A stretch of 56,213 nucleotides of DNA from Rhodospirillales bacterium (GTDB taxonomy: Bacteria; Pseudomonadota; Alphaproteobacteria; SP197), in assembly GCA_014323865.1 (NCBI GenBank), contig JACONG010000005.1, positions 89,435-145,647 of the forward strand. The letters run 5' to 3'. Both the position numbers and the translations under genes were made by a program. This document shows positions 8,789 to 20,073 of the stretch, piece after piece. The notes below the pieces were generated by a model. That model was not told the origin of the DNA. It made no database searches and worked only from the letters and a program-made list of their open reading frames with translations. The stretch's first letter is position 1. Every line of letters begins with the position of its first letter.

Positions 8789-9367
8789 TCAGCCGGCCGC
8801 CCACTGCTCTTCGCCAGCCGCAGGCACCGCGGCAGCGTCTTCGGCATCGCTATCGCGATTGTTGCCGGAGCCGTTCGACTTGCGGCGCGACCACCGTGCA
8901 GGCTTGGGCTGCTCTTCGCCCTCACTGTCACCATCCTCCGCGGCCAGCTTCAGCGTACGGCTCTCGACCTCGGCCTCACCGCGCTCTTCGTCGGACGCAT
9001 CCTGCTCGCGGCCCTGGCGCTGGAAGCGATTCTCCCGTGGCGATCGATCGTCTCGCTCTTCGCGGTCGCCGCGCTCACGCTGCTGTTCGGCGGCACGCTC
9101 CGCGGCACGCTCGGCATGCAGGTTCACGATCCTCTGGTAGTGCTCGGCGTGCTGCAGATAGTTCTCGGCCGCAACCAGATCACTCGACGACGACGCGTCA
9201 CGGGCCAAGGCCGTGTATTTGTCGGCCACCTGCTGCGCCGTGCCGCGGACTTTCACGTCCGGTCCCGTACTCTCGAAGGACTGGTTGCGACCGCCGCCGC
9301 CACCGCTGCCACGACGCATATATCCACGATTGTTGCGGGACCGCTTGCCCGAACTGCCAGGTCTCAT
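8789..9367 (-). CDS. DUF4167 domain-containing protein
   Basis: A 192-aa basic, low-complexity protein. The start at 9367 (MRPGSSGKRSRNNRG) is the conserved beginning of this alphaproteobacterial family; the longer frame to 9454 is not needed. The DUF4167 core covers about residues 1-75: an RG-rich N-terminus (GYMRRGSGGGGGR), then the conserved segment around VRGTAQQVADKY, LARDA and ENYLQHAEHYQRIV. The rest is charged and disordered (E/R/Q/D rich). Function is unknown; the RG-rich start suggests RNA binding or ribosome association (inference). Linkage prmC-DUF4167-clpB is widely conserved in Alphaproteobacteria. Confidence 0.88.
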   Translation of the reverse strand: MRPGSSGKRSRNNRGYMRRGSGGGGGRNQSFESTGPDVKVRGTAQQVADKYTALARDASSSSDLVAAENYLQHAEHYQRIVNLHAERAAERAAEQQRERGDREERDDRSPRENRFQRQGREQDASDEERGEAEVESRTLKLAAEDGDSEGEEQPKPARWSRRKSNGSGNNRDSDAEDAAAVPAAGEEQWAAG

Positions 9368-9605
9368 GAGATCGTCACTCTCGCTGTTTGCAAATGCCTG
9401 CCGCGCTGCCATGCCAAAACACCAGTGCGAACGCCTTGCGTCCGATAACAACAACCTGGTGGTGAGGCCATCTGGCCCGGCACAAGCGGTCTTGTTTCCT
9501 CAACGTCCCGCTTCGGGGCCATGCCCCTTCCCGCCATGCGCAACTTGGATCGTAATGAACATTTGCACAGTTTCCAAGCGGTTTTTTAGCCTTTTCCATC
9601 TGATC

Positions 9606-10453
9606 CTAGAGACGTAGCGCCAGCCCGCGCCGGTGTCCCGAAAGGTCGTGAAAGACCCTCGCCACCGCCAAGCCGTGGTCCTGCACCAGTCCTTCGAGAT
9701 CGCCCCCCTGCCCGGCCCCGTGTTCGAAGACGGCATGACCGCCCGATTCGAGATGACGCGGAAGGGCCGCGAGGATGATCCGATAGCAGGCCATGCCGTC
9801 GGGTCCGCCATTGAGAGCCAGCCTCGGCTCGTACCGCGCCACCTCCGGCTCGAGCCCCGCAATCTCGTCGCTCGGAATGTAAGGCGGGTTCGAAACGACG
9901 AGATCGAACCGCCCCGAGACCGCCGAGAACCAGTCGCCGACAGCAAAGCTGGCGCGCGCGCCGATACCCAGTCGCCCGGCATTTTGCTCCGCCACGGTGA
10001 TTGCGGCGGGCGATCGGTCGATCCCCAGCCCAACGGCTTCGGGCCAGGAGGCCAGAAGAGACAGCAGCAGACATCCGGTTCCGGTTCCCAGATCGAGGAC
10101 CATCCGGGGTGTGCCATACTCGGCGGCAAGCTCCAGACAGCCCGAGACGATGGCCTCGGTGTCGGGCCGTGGCGTCAGCGTGTCGGATATGACCCTGAAA
10201 TCGAGGCTCCAGAACTCCCGTGTGCCGATAACCTGGGCCATGGGCTCGCGCCGTGCGCGACGCTCTGCCATGGAAACGAGATCCGCAACGGTATCGGGAG
10301 CGAGGCTGTGTTCGGGGTAAGCCTTCAGCCAGGCACGATCGCGGCCCGTGACATGGGCCAGCAAAACCTGCGCTTCGAAGGCGGGGTTATCGATGCCGGC
10401 GCGCGCAAGCGCGTCCCGAATGCCGGCCGCAAGCCCACCGACGGTGTTGTCGT

Positions 10454-10457
<4 letters not shown>
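9606..10457 (-). CDS. prmC: Peptide chain release factor N5-glutamine methyltransferase
   Basis: A 283-aa class I SAM methyltransferase that methylates the Gln of the GGQ motif in release factors. It has an N-terminal helical domain (about 1-80), SAM motif [16 protein letters not shown] (about 121-135) and the diagnostic catalytic NPPYIPSDE (about 189-197). The start overlaps the prfA stop by four bases (ATGA), so the enzyme is translationally coupled to its substrate RF1, as is usual. Length and motifs are standard. Confidence 0.96.
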
Positions 10458-11520
<1,063 letters not shown>

Positions 11521-11524
<4 letters not shown>

Positions 11525-12771
11525 CGCCCCTCCTCTGCCGACGAGAACAGGCGTTCGAGCAGACGTTCGGCATCGGTCACCGAACCGGGTTCGCGTTCGG
11601 CCAGGGCACGCAGCGCCGTGCTGGGATCATGGAGCAGGCGATTGACCAGAACTCGTGTCGCTTCGTCTGCGTTGTCAGCGGCACGTCCTGCAAGAACATC
11701 CTGCCTTACCGCTTCAAACCGGCTGCGCAGCGCGGCGATCGCAGGAACAGCATCGCGCTGCGCGTCGGCAGAAAGGATCGAAACGAGCGCCTCGTCGACG
11801 ATCGCCCATGCTGCATCGGCTTCGTTCTGGCGTACGGCGCGCCCGGCCATCGCCACGTGCTCCAGATGATCGAGGTTGTAGAGAAATACGTCGTCGAGCC
11901 GATCGATCGCCGGATCGGCATCGGGCGGAATGCCGGCGTCGACAAGAAAGATCGGCGCGCGCCGCCGAGCCTTCAGAGCCGCCTTCATCTGATCGACGGC
12001 GACCGCGTACCCCCCAGCGCCGACAGCGAGAATCAGCACGTCGGCCTCGGCGAGTTCTTCGGCGAGCCGGTCGCCGGGAACCAGATTGACGCCCAATCTC
12101 TCGGCCACGCTCTGCGCCAGACGCGGACGATGATGCAGCAGGTTCAGGCGGCCGAGCCCGTGACTCAGCATGCGCGCGGCGATCAGTTCACCCGCCTCGC
12201 CGACGCCGATCAGCAGGCCGCTGCGCCGGCTGAGATCTCCGTGAATCTCGCGCGCGACATCCACGGCCGCCGATGCGATCGAGACCGGGCGCTCGCCGAT
12301 CCTGGTCTCATTGCGGACCCGCTTGGCCACACCGTAGGCGCCCTGCAGACGCCGTTCGAGCTGGGAGCCGACCATGCCGACGTCGGCGGCGCGGCGATGG
12401 CTTTCCTTGAGCTGACCCAATACCTGGGGCTCACCGACAACAAGGCTGTCGAGCGACGCCGCGATGGCCAAGAGCTGCCGCATGGCCGCGCGGCCGGTGT
12501 AGGCGTAGAGGCGCTCGTCCATCGGTACGATTCCGGCGCGCTGTGCCAGGAGATCACGCAAGGCACCGACGGCGCTCGCCGGCTCCGGATGCACCACATG
12601 GATCTCGACGCGGTCGCAGGTCGACATCAGCATGGCTTCGGAAAAACCCCGGCTCTCAAGCAACTTGTAAAAGGCGGCCGTCTCGTCGCGCGCAACGAAC
12701 ATCGCCTCACGCATCTCCAGCGATGCGGTGCGATGGTTGGCGCCGACGGCGATATGTTCCGGGTTCGCCAA
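11521..12771 (-). CDS. hemA: Glutamyl-tRNA reductase
   Basis: Reduces glutamyl-tRNA(Glu) to glutamate-1-semialdehyde, the first step of C5-pathway tetrapyrrole synthesis. The catalytic Cys is in the STCDRVE motif (about residue 47). The NADPH Rossmann motif [10 protein letters not shown] and a C-terminal dimerisation domain follow. The frame is open to 12867, but the conserved N-terminus ([12 protein letters not shown]) begins just after TTG at 12769-12771, three bases beyond the hisS TAG; this gives 416 aa, the normal family length, so TTG is proposed as start. The presence of this C5 enzyme rather than a class-II 5-aminolevulinate synthase is unusual for Alphaproteobacteria, most of which use the Shemin route. 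Confidence 0.92.
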
Positions 12772-12773
12772 GG

Positions 12774-14021
12774 CTATCCCCGGCGCGGCAGACCCGCGCT
12801 CACGGAATCGATCGGGAGTTCGGTCTGCTCCCCGGTGTCGAGGTCGCGAAGGGCGACGACACCGCATTCAAGCTCGTCATCACCCATGATCACGGCATGG
12901 CTCGCATTCACCTTGTTGGCGCGTTGCATGCGGCGCTTCATGTTGCCGCGGTAGCCCAGATCGATGACGTGGCCGGCACGGCGCAGCGCATGGGCCAGGG
13001 CCAGGGCCTGTTTCTCTGCCGTCTTGCCCAGCGGCACGATCGCCACGGGCCGCACGGGATCGCCGCCCGCACCCGCCAGCATCGAGAGCCGCTCGATGCC
13101 GCCCGCCCAGCCGACACCCGGCAGGGGCGGACCGCCCATCTGCTGCATCAGTCCGTCGTAGCGCCCGCCACCGATCACGGTGCCCTGGGCGCCGAGGTTC
13201 TCGGTCATGAACTCGAAGGCCGTGTGGCAGTAGTAGTCGAGCCCGCGGACAATGCGTGGGTTCACCGTGTAGGCGATGGCGAGTGCATCGAGCCCGCCGA
13301 GCACGGCATCGAAGAAGCCGCGCGCGTCGTCGGTCAGGTGATCCATGATTGAGGGCGCATCGGCCACGATCGCCTTGTCGCCCTCGTCCTTGGAATCGAG
13401 CACGCGCATGGGATTGCGTGTCAGCCGACCGCGGCTGTCCTCGCTCAGGTCGTGCTTGTGGAACTCCAGAAACGCAACGAGTGCGGCACGGTATGCCTCG
13501 CGGCTCTCGGCATCACCCAGCGTGTTGATCTCCAGCCTCGTGTCGGCAAGCAGACCGAGGTCCTCGAGCACATCGGCACCCATGGCGATGACCTCGATAT
13601 CCCCGGCCGGTTCGGGCACCCCGAAGAGCTCGACGCCGATCTGATGGAACTGGCGATAGCGCCCCTTCTGCGGCCGCTCGTAGCGGAACATCGGACCGGC
13701 GTAGCAGAGCTTGAGCGGCACCTCGTTGAGCAACCCGTTGCTCAGCACGGCGCGGGCGACGCTCGCGGTGTTCTCGGGCCGCATGGTGACGCTCTCGCCG
13801 CCGCGGTCCTCGAAGGTGTACATCTCCTTCTGAACCACGTCGGTGGCATCACCCAGGCTGCGCGAGAAGACCCCGGTCACCTCCAGGATCGGCGTTCTGA
13901 TCTCGCCATAGCCGTAACGGTTGCAGATACGCCGGCAGGCGTCCTCGACGCGCATGTGGGCGCGGCAATCCTCGGGGAGAAGATCGCGCATACCACGAAC
14001 GGGTTGCAGTTTGCTCGCCAC
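12774..14021 (-). CDS. hisS: Histidyl-tRNA synthetase
   Basis: A 415-aa class II aminoacyl-tRNA synthetase. It has the N-terminal KLQPVRGMRDLLPED start, motif 2 around MFRYERPQKGRYRQFHQ, the histidine-specific LDYYCHTAFE block and GGGRYDGL. The C-terminal anticodon-binding domain is about residues 325-410. It ends with TAG at 12774-12776, immediately before the hemA TTG start, and follows ispG by 18 bases, so ispG-hisS-hemA are likely cotranscribed. The ispG-hisS order is common in proteobacteria. Confidence 0.97.
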   Translation of the reverse strand: MASKLQPVRGMRDLLPEDCRAHMRVEDACRRICNRYGYGEIRTPILEVTGVFSRSLGDATDVVQKEMYTFEDRGGESVTMRPENTASVARAVLSNGLLNEVPLKLCYAGPMFRYERPQKGRYRQFHQIGVELFGVPEPAGDIEVIAMGADVLEDLGLLADTRLEINTLGDAESREAYRAALVAFLEFHKHDLSEDSRGRLTRNPMRVLDSKDEGDKAIVADAPSIMDHLTDDARGFFDAVLGGLDALAIAYTVNPRIVRGLDYYCHTAFEFMTENLGAQGTVIGGGRYDGLMQQMGGPPLPGVGWAGGIERLSMLAGAGGDPVRPVAIVPLGKTAEKQALALAHALRRAGHVIDLGYRGNMKRRMQRANKVNASHAVIMGDDELECGVVALRDLDTGEQTELPIDSVSAGLPRRG

Positions 14022-14039
14022 GACTCGGTTCCGCTGCGG

Positions 14040-15161
14040 CTATTCGGCGGCGGTGTGGTCGTTCGTGTCGCCCTTCAGCTCTGCGGCGCGGGCTTCAACG
14101 AGTTCGACAATGTGTTCGACGATGTCGGCCGAACCCACCTTGTGGTCGGCACTGCCCGACATGTAGACGAGATGGTTGCCCTTGCCGCCGCCGGTCAGGC
14201 CGATGTCGGTCATCATCGCTTCGCCCGGCCCGTTCACGACGCAGCCGATGATCGACACCGTGAGCGGCACATCGACATGCGCCAGGCGCTGTTCGAGTTC
14301 ACCGACGGTCTCGGTGACATTGAACTGCTGTCGCGCACACGACGGACAGGCGATGATATTGACGCCACGCTGGCGCAGGTTGAGCGACTTGAGGATTTCC
14401 CAGCCGACTCGCACCTCTTCGACCGGATCGGTCGCGAGTGAGACGCGGATGGTGTCGCCAATGCCTTTCCACAGCAGCATGCCCATGCCGATGGCCGACT
14501 TGACCGTGCCGCCGACCATGCCGCCGGCCTCGGTGATGCCAAGGTGCAGCGGATAGTCGCAGGCCGCGGCGAGACCACGATAGGCGCCGACGGCCAGCGG
14601 CACGTTCGAGGCCTTCACGCTGATCTTGAAGTCCGGGAAGTCGTTGTCCTCGAGGATGCGCGCGTGAGCCATCGCGCTCTGGACCATGGCTTCGGGCGTC
14701 GGGCCACCGTACGTCTCCAGGAGATGCTTTTCCAGCGAGCCGGCGTTGACGCCGATGCGCATGGAACAGCCGTTGTCTCGGGCGGCCTTCACAACCTCGC
14801 GCACACGTTCGGCAGAGCCGATGTTGCCCGGATTGATGCGCAGGCAAGCCGCGCCCGCTTCGGCGGCCTCGATGCCGCGCTTGTAGTGGAAGTGGATATC
14901 GGCCACGAGCGGGACCGGCGATTCATAAACGATGTGCTTGAAGGCTGCCGTTGCCTCCTCATCGGGGCAGGACACGCGCACGATGTCAGCGCCCGCGACC
15001 GCGAGAGCACTGACCTGGGCAGATGTCGCGTGCACATCGGCGGTCAGCGTGTTGGTCATCGACTGGACGGTGATCGGCGCATCGCCGCCGACCGGCACGT
15101 TGCCGACCATGATCTGACGGCTCTTGCGCCGCGCCGGACGGTCCGTGTCGGGAGTGCTCAT
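14040..15161 (-). CDS. ispG: 4-hydroxy-3-methylbut-2-enyl-diphosphate synthase
   Basis: A 373-aa 4Fe-4S enzyme (GcpE) of the MEP isoprenoid pathway, converting MEcPP to HMBPP. The N-terminal TIM barrel starts with [16 protein letters not shown]. The C-terminal cluster-binding part has [10 protein letters not shown] (C-x2-C) and a third Cys with the essential Glu in CVVNGPGEA. The length is normal for the short bacterial type. It sits between rodZ (76-nt spacer) and hisS, the order found in many proteobacteria. Confidence 0.96.
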   Translation of the reverse strand: MSTPDTDRPARRKSRQIMVGNVPVGGDAPITVQSMTNTLTADVHATSAQVSALAVAGADIVRVSCPDEEATAAFKHIVYESPVPLVADIHFHYKRGIEAAEAGAACLRINPGNIGSAERVREVVKAARDNGCSMRIGVNAGSLEKHLLETYGGPTPEAMVQSAMAHARILEDNDFPDFKISVKASNVPLAVGAYRGLAAACDYPLHLGITEAGGMVGGTVKSAIGMGMLLWKGIGDTIRVSLATDPVEEVRVGWEILKSLNLRQRGVNIIACPSCARQQFNVTETVGELEQRLAHVDVPLTVSIIGCVVNGPGEAMMTDIGLTGGGKGNHLVYMSGSADHKVGSADIVEHIVELVEARAAELKGDTNDHTAAE

Positions 15162-15237
15162 GAGGCCTTATCCGAGGTTCGGCGCAGAGATAACGCAGGC
15201 CCCTGCCTGGGTAAAGAAAATGTCCCGTGACCGCCGC

Positions 15238-16308
15238 TCAGCGTGCAAGCAGGGCGTCGGCCCCGAGCGGGATGTTGCGCACGACAACACCGGGCTCGCC
15301 GAGCGGCGCGATCTGCGCACCGTCGACCATGACCTTGAGCCCGCCGGCATTGCCGGTATCGAGCGTCACATCGTCGCGGTCGGGGACCCGGTAGATGTCC
15401 CCGGGCAGCAGGACACGCGTGAGAAGGATCGAACCGTTGTCGCCCTCCACCTGTATCCAGGTTTCCTCAAGCGCCCGGATCTCGACCCGGTAGTCGGTGT
15501 TGGTCCGGCCGTAAATGCGCGGCACATAGCCGTTCCCGGTCTCCAGCAACGCATCGGTCCCTGCAAAGGCCGCGGTCTCCTCGTCGACAGCCGGGGCTGC
15601 CGCGTCCTCAGCCTCTTCCACGACGGGCTCAACCAGCTCAGCAGCCTCTTCGAGCTCGGTGACCGGATCGGCTTCCACCTGTGCTTCCACCTGTGTTGCG
15701 ATCTCGGCCGCAGGCTCGGCGGTGACCTCCGGCGTCACCGTCGCTGTTTCGTTCGAGCCGACAGCCTCGCCGGCGGCATCGGACGAGGTTGCGTTGCTGT
15801 CGTCCGCTGCCGGAGACGAGATTTCGTCCGGCACCTCCGGCACCAGTTCCAGATCGACGCGGCTGCGTTCGTTGAGCACGTACCAGATCGCGGCACCGGC
15901 GATCGCCAGGACCAGCGTTCCCAGGATGATGGCCGTCGTGGGCTGGCGCGCCTCGGAAGCCGGCACCGGGAAACTCAGCTCCGCATGGGCCAGCACACCA
16001 CCGGACACGTCCTTGTAGCGACGGACAAGTTCCTCGCCGTCCAGACCCAGATAATCGCCGTAGGTCCTCAGGAAGCCTGCGACATAGGTCGGTCCCGGCA
16101 GATCGCCGAACCGGCCGTCCTCGAGTGCCTCGAGATAGACCGAACGGATGCGCAGGATGTCGGAGACCTCGCGCAGTTCCATGGCGCGACCAAGGCGCGC
16201 CTGGCGCAGATCGTCGGCGATGCGTCGGTTCGCCGTGTCGGCGTTCACATCGCGAAATGGGGTGGCCGTGGAGTCGGCGCCCGTGTCATCCGGTCCGGAT
16301 TGCGTCAT
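15238..16308 (-). CDS. rodZ: RodZ-like cytoskeletal/membrane protein
   Basis: A 356-aa bitopic inner-membrane protein. A cytoplasmic HTH_25 domain (about residues 30-100: LRQARLGRAMELREVSDILRI, then PGPTYVAGFLRTYGDYLGLD) is followed by one TM segment (about 130-150), an acidic V/E/A-rich periplasmic linker and a C-terminal DUF4115 beta domain. RodZ links MreB to the elongasome. The start at 16308 is chosen because the extension to 16488 is not conserved. A perfect 12-bp tandem duplication (15671-15694) in the linker gives QVEAQVEA. Placement upstream of ispG is the standard one. Confidence 0.9.
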   Translation of the reverse strand: MTQSGPDDTGADSTATPFRDVNADTANRRIADDLRQARLGRAMELREVSDILRIRSVYLEALEDGRFGDLPGPTYVAGFLRTYGDYLGLDGEELVRRYKDVSGGVLAHAELSFPVPASEARQPTTAIILGTLVLAIAGAAIWYVLNERSRVDLELVPEVPDEISSPAADDSNATSSDAAGEAVGSNETATVTPEVTAEPAAEIATQVEAQVEADPVTELEEAAELVEPVVEEAEDAAAPAVDEETAAFAGTDALLETGNGYVPRIYGRTNTDYRVEIRALEETWIQVEGDNGSILLTRVLLPGDIYRVPDRDDVTLDTGNAGGLKVMVDGAQIAPLGEPGVVVRNIPLGADALLAR

Positions 16309-16447
16309 CTCTGTTCCAAGGTTCCGACTGTCCCGGATATCCGCAGCCGGATTGTAACAGTAACATTTGCACCCCCGCTGCGGCAAACATGCTCTGAATA
16401 GCCGTCCGTGTTGCGACTCGTTGAATCGCGGGCGATTCCCGGTTGTG

Positions 16448-17464
16448 TCAGGATTCGGCCGAGAGCGCCTCGGCGGCCTGGTCGACAAGTTCGGCGATAA
16501 TCTCGGCGATCGGCTGCTCGCCCATCACCATGCCGACGCTCTGGCCCGCCATCAGCGAACCGTGCACGACATCACCGTCGACCACCGCGCGTCGCAGGGC
16601 GCCGGCCCAGAAATGCTCGATCTCGAGCTGGGCCTGCTTCTGGTCGAGCTCGCCGCTGTCATGCCGGGCGATGATCTCCTTCTGCTTGTCGAGAAAGTCG
16701 CGGGTCGCACGGTTGACCAGCGCACGGACCGGAATGACCGGAAAGCGCGGATCGAGCTGCACCGACGGCTGGGCATCGCGCGCATTGGCCCGCATGAAGG
16801 CCTGCTTGAAGGCGGGATGGGCGACCGATTCCGTGGCGCAGACAAACCGCGTGCCGAGCTGCACGCCGGCGGCGCCCATGCGCAGATAACTCGCGACCGC
16901 CTCGCCACGTCCGATGCCGCCGGCGACAAAGATCGGCGCATCGGCAATCTCGTGCAGGATCTCCTGGGCCAGGATGCTGGTGGAGACCGGCCCGATATGG
17001 CCACCCGCTTCCATGCCCTCGATGATGACACCGTCGACGCCGCTGCGGACCAGCCGTTTGGCGAAGGCAAGGGCCGGCGAAAAGGCGAGGACCTTCGCAC
17101 CCCGCTCCTTGATGCGGCGGATCGAGGCGAGGCTCGGCAGGCCACCGGCGAGCACGACATGCCCCACGCCGTGGTCGGCACAGATGTCGATCAGGGCATC
17201 GAGTTCCGGATGCATGGTGATCAGATTGACGCCGAAGGGCGCGGATGTGCGTTCCTTGGTGGCCGCGATTTCGGTGGACAGCAGATCGGGAGTCATCGCG
17301 CCGCAGGCAAGAACGCCGAAGCCGCCGGCGTTCGAGATCGCTGCGACCAGGTTGCGCTCCGACACCCAGGTCATCGCCCCCCCCATGATGGCGTGATCCA
17401 CGCCGAGCAGGCGCCGGCCCGGCATCCAAAGCGCGGCCAGTCGATCCAGCCCGTCAGTGGTCAA
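16448..17464 (-). CDS. Nitronate monooxygenase family flavoprotein
   Basis: A 338-aa FMN-dependent TIM-barrel protein of the NMO/2-nitropropane dioxygenase family. Visible features are the GGAMTWVSE N-terminal region, the NAGGFGVLACG motif, the catalytic-region H in EGMEAGGHIGP and the FMN phosphate-binding GGIGRGEAV and GAAGVQLGTRF blocks. These enzymes oxidise alkyl nitronates such as propionate-3-nitronate, though many relatives are uncharacterised or FabK-like. It lies 12 bases from lysC and on the same strand, so it may be cotranscribed with it. In many relatives ptsP occupies the region downstream of lysC; here it is absent. Confidence 0.85.
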   Translation of the reverse strand: MTTDGLDRLAALWMPGRRLLGVDHAIMGGAMTWVSERNLVAAISNAGGFGVLACGAMTPDLLSTEIAATKERTSAPFGVNLITMHPELDALIDICADHGVGHVVLAGGLPSLASIRRIKERGAKVLAFSPALAFAKRLVRSGVDGVIIEGMEAGGHIGPVSTSILAQEILHEIADAPIFVAGGIGRGEAVASYLRMGAAGVQLGTRFVCATESVAHPAFKQAFMRANARDAQPSVQLDPRFPVIPVRALVNRATRDFLDKQKEIIARHDSGELDQKQAQLEIEHFWAGALRRAVVDGDVVHGSLMAGQSVGMVMGEQPIAEIIAELVDQAAEALSAES

Positions 17465-17476
17465 GACGCGTCACCC

Positions 17477-18700
17477 CTACTCGTCCGCATCCAGCCCATA
17501 GGCCGTGTGAAGCGCGCGCAACGCGAGCTCGAGATAGTCCTCGGAGATCAGCACGCTGATCTTGATCTCCGATGTCGAGATCAGCTGGATGTTGATGCCC
17601 TTTTCCGCGAGCGCCTCGAACATGCGGCCCGCAACGCCGGCGTGGCTGCGCATGCCGACACCGATCACCGAGACCTTCACGACCTCGGGATCGGGCTCGA
17701 TCCGCTGGGCACCCAGATCGTCGTTCATGCCTTCGAGGAGCCCGACGGTCTTGTCGAGATCGCCCTTGGCGACGGTGAAGGTCATGTCGGTCGTCTCGCC
17801 GTCGAGCGAGATGTTCTGGACGATCATGTCGACATTGATATCGGCATCGGCCAGCGGACCGAACAGGGCCGCGGCGACGCCGGGCCGGTCGGGCACGCCC
17901 ACCATCGTGATCTTGGCGTCGTCTCGGGAATAGGCGATGCCGCTGACAACCTGCTGTTCCAAGATTTCGTCCTCATCGACAACAAGAGTTCCGGGGGCGC
18001 CGGTGAAGGTCGAGAGAACCTGCAGCCTGACGCGGTTATTCATGGCGGTGGCGACCGAGCGCGTGTGCAGCACCTTCGCACCCTGAGACGCCATCTCGAG
18101 CATCTCTTCATAGGTGATCGTATCGAGCTTGCGGGCTCTGGCAACGACCCGCGGATCGCAGGTGAAGACCCCCTCGACGTCGGTGAAGATGTCGCAACGC
18201 TCCGCGCCCAGCGCTGCTGCCAGCACGACGGCGCTGAGGTCGGAACCGCCACGCCCGAGCGTCGCCGTGCGACCTTCCTCGGTGACGCCCTGGAAGCCCG
18301 TGACGACTGGAGTCATGCCGGCCTCGATCGCGGCCAGGAGGTTCTCCGGCCGCACCTCCCGGACCCGGGCACGGCCATGGCCATCGTCAGTGACGATCGG
18401 AACCTGCCAGCCCTGGAAGGAACGGGACGCGATACCCATGGTCTGGAGGCGCAGCGCCATAAGGCCGGAGGTCACCTGCTCGCCGCTGGCCACGACGGCG
18501 TCGTACTCGCGCCCGTCCTGACCCGTGTCGGTGGCGCGCACGAGGCTGACAAGACGGTCGGTTTCGCCGGCCATGGCCGAGACAACCACCACGATCCGGT
18601 GGCCGTCATCCACCGCACGCTTGACGTGCTCGGCTGCCTTGGTGATGCGATCAAGATCACCGACGGATGTTCCGCCAAACTTCTGAACGACAAGAGACAT
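17477..18700 (-). CDS. lysC: Aspartate kinase
   Basis: A 407-aa kinase that phosphorylates aspartate, opening the lysine, threonine and methionine branch. It has the N-terminal KFGGTSVG substrate motif (residues 6-13), a kinase domain with GRGGSDLSAVV, and two C-terminal ACT domains (about 265-400) for allosteric control by lysine/threonine. The start at 18700 (MSLVVQKFGG) is the conserved one; the frame to 18934 is not coding. It is divergent from ubiG with a 97-bp spacer, an arrangement conserved in many Alphaproteobacteria. Confidence 0.96.
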   Translation of the reverse strand: MSLVVQKFGGTSVGDLDRITKAAEHVKRAVDDGHRIVVVVSAMAGETDRLVSLVRATDTGQDGREYDAVVASGEQVTSGLMALRLQTMGIASRSFQGWQVPIVTDDGHGRARVREVRPENLLAAIEAGMTPVVTGFQGVTEEGRTATLGRGGSDLSAVVLAAALGAERCDIFTDVEGVFTCDPRVVARARKLDTITYEEMLEMASQGAKVLHTRSVATAMNNRVRLQVLSTFTGAPGTLVVDEDEILEQQVVSGIAYSRDDAKITMVGVPDRPGVAAALFGPLADADINVDMIVQNISLDGETTDMTFTVAKGDLDKTVGLLEGMNDDLGAQRIEPDPEVVKVSVIGVGMRSHAGVAGRMFEALAEKGINIQLISTSEIKISVLISEDYLELALRALHTAYGLDADE

Positions 18701-18797
18701 GGTGCCGCCTGAACCCGCTTGATGAACGTGATTCCGGGAACCGCACCTGATCTGGGGGCTTTCCGGCGCGAGGCGCACCCTGCATACTCTCGCCGCC

Positions 18798-19577
18798 ATG
18801 GCGACGCAACAAGCTGACCGCGCGACGCCCGCTGCCGGCGGGACGGTCGACCCGGACGAAATCGAAACCTTCTCGGCGGTCGCGGACCGCTGGTGGGACC
18901 GGAACGGTCCCTTCAGGCCGCTGCATCGCCTCAATCCGATACGGCTTTCCTATCTGCGGGACAGTCTGGCCGGGCATTTCGATCGGGACACGGCCGAAGA
19001 AAGGCCGCTTTCGGGTCTTGCCATCGCCGATGTCGGCTGCGGCGGCGGGCTCATCACCGAACCTCTGGCCAGGCTCGGCGCGACAATGACCGGCATCGAC
19101 GCTTCCGACGAGGCGATCGCTGTTGCACGCGCTCACGCCGGGACGTCGGGCCTCGCGATCGACTACCGCGCCTCGACCGTTGAGCAGCTCGCCGATGGCG
19201 GCACCGCATTCGACGCCGTCGTCGCCCTGGAGATCGTCGAACATGTCGCCGATCGCGCCGCGTTCATCGCGGCCTTTTGCCGCTGCGTCCGTCCGGGCGG
19301 CCTGATCATCCTGTCGACCCTGAACCGAACGGCACGCTCCTTCGCGCTCGGCATCGTCGGTGCGGAGTACGTGCTGCGCTGGGTGCCGCGCGGCACGCAC
19401 ACCTGGTTGAAGTTCGTGAAACCGTCGGAGCTCGCCCGTGACCTTCGTGCGTCGGGTGCCTCGGTCGAGGATGTCACGGGTCTTGTTTTCAACCCACTGA
19501 ACAACCGCTGGCACCTTGGCCGCGACATCGCCGTGAACTACATGCTGCGCGCCCGACTTCCCGAAAGCGCGGGCTGA
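18798..19577 (+). CDS. ubiG: Bifunctional 2-polyprenyl-6-hydroxyphenol methylase / 3-demethylubiquinol 3-O-methyltransferase
   Basis: A 259-aa SAM-dependent O-methyltransferase of ubiquinone biosynthesis. It shows the family N-terminal block (FSAVADRWWDRNGPFRPLH, then LNPIRLSYLRD), SAM motif I IADVGCGGGLITEPLA (about 75-90) and acidic motif II TGIDAS. The C-terminal region has the typical THTWLKFVKPSEL and GLVFNPLNNRW signatures, which separate UbiG from other methyltransferases. It is the only plus-strand gene bounding the housekeeping block. Confidence 0.96.
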   Translation: MATQQADRATPAAGGTVDPDEIETFSAVADRWWDRNGPFRPLHRLNPIRLSYLRDSLAGHFDRDTAEERPLSGLAIADVGCGGGLITEPLARLGATMTGIDASDEAIAVARAHAGTSGLAIDYRASTVEQLADGGTAFDAVVALEIVEHVADRAAFIAAFCRCVRPGGLIILSTLNRTARSFALGIVGAEYVLRWVPRGTHTWLKFVKPSELARDLRASGASVEDVTGLVFNPLNNRWHLGRDIAVNYMLRARLPESAG

Positions 19578-19744
19578 GCCGCACCAGTCTCGCAGGCGAC
19601 GAACTGGCCGCCCCGCCGGGTCAGGATGCAACCTCGCCCGGCGCTTGGTGCTTGACAACCACGGCCGCATCGACCGACTTTGCCGGGGTGGGGTTATCGC
19701 TGGGAGCAGTGCGCACCCCAGCACAAGCACCCTGCCACACGCTT

Positions 19745-19772
19745 GTTCCCCATGCAACGGCGCATGGGGAAC
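19745..19772. terminator. Hairpin between convergent genes, possible bidirectional terminator
   Basis: Perfect 11-bp arms (19745-19755 and 19762-19772) around a 6-nt loop lie between the convergent ubiG and small lipoprotein genes. No T-tract follows on either strand, so it may be a transcript-end stabiliser rather than an intrinsic terminator. The rest of the 238-bp spacer shows no gene. Confidence 0.45.
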
Positions 19773-19815
19773 GGGGCGTTAAATCGTTAGTTTGATGCGC
19801 ACCTCTTTGCAACGA

Positions 19816-20073
19816 TCACTTGGGAGGCTTGCAGGCAAACAGATACTCCTTCTGAATGCAGTATTCGTCGAGACAGCGATAGCTGATCTCGATGGGTGTC
19901 CTGCCGTAGATTGTGCAGCCCCTACGCGCCTCGGGCATAATCATGGCGCGGTCATTTCCCATTGCTTGCACACGAACCGCGTCTTCGCTCACATCGCTGA
20001 GCACCGCGCTCGTCTCGCATCCCGCTATGAAAACAGTGAGAAGTAACAGACTGGCGAGTTGAAGCTTTTTCAC
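19816..20073 (-). CDS. Small cysteine-rich lipoprotein of unknown function
   Basis: An 85-aa predicted lipoprotein. The signal peptide (MKKLQLASLLLLTVFIAGC) ends in the lipobox I-A-G-C, with Cys19 as the lipidated residue followed by Glu. The start is GTG at 20071-20073, with AAAAAAGG seven bases upstream. The mature protein is about 67 aa with four further cysteines (RRGCTIYG, RCLDEYC, FACKPPK), suggesting two disulfides. Base composition is clearly more AT-rich than the neighbouring housekeeping genes, hinting at acquisition. I do not recognise a family. Confidence 0.65.
   Translation of the reverse strand: MKKLQLASLLLLTVFIAGCETSAVLSDVSEDAVRVQAMGNDRAMIMPEARRGCTIYGRTPIEISYRCLDEYCIQKEYLFACKPPK

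Noticed and set aside
9515..9527. GGGGC-CAT-GCCCC hairpin between DUF4167 and prmC as a terminator
   Set aside because: Only a five-base-pair stem with no T-tract; too weak in GC-rich DNA.
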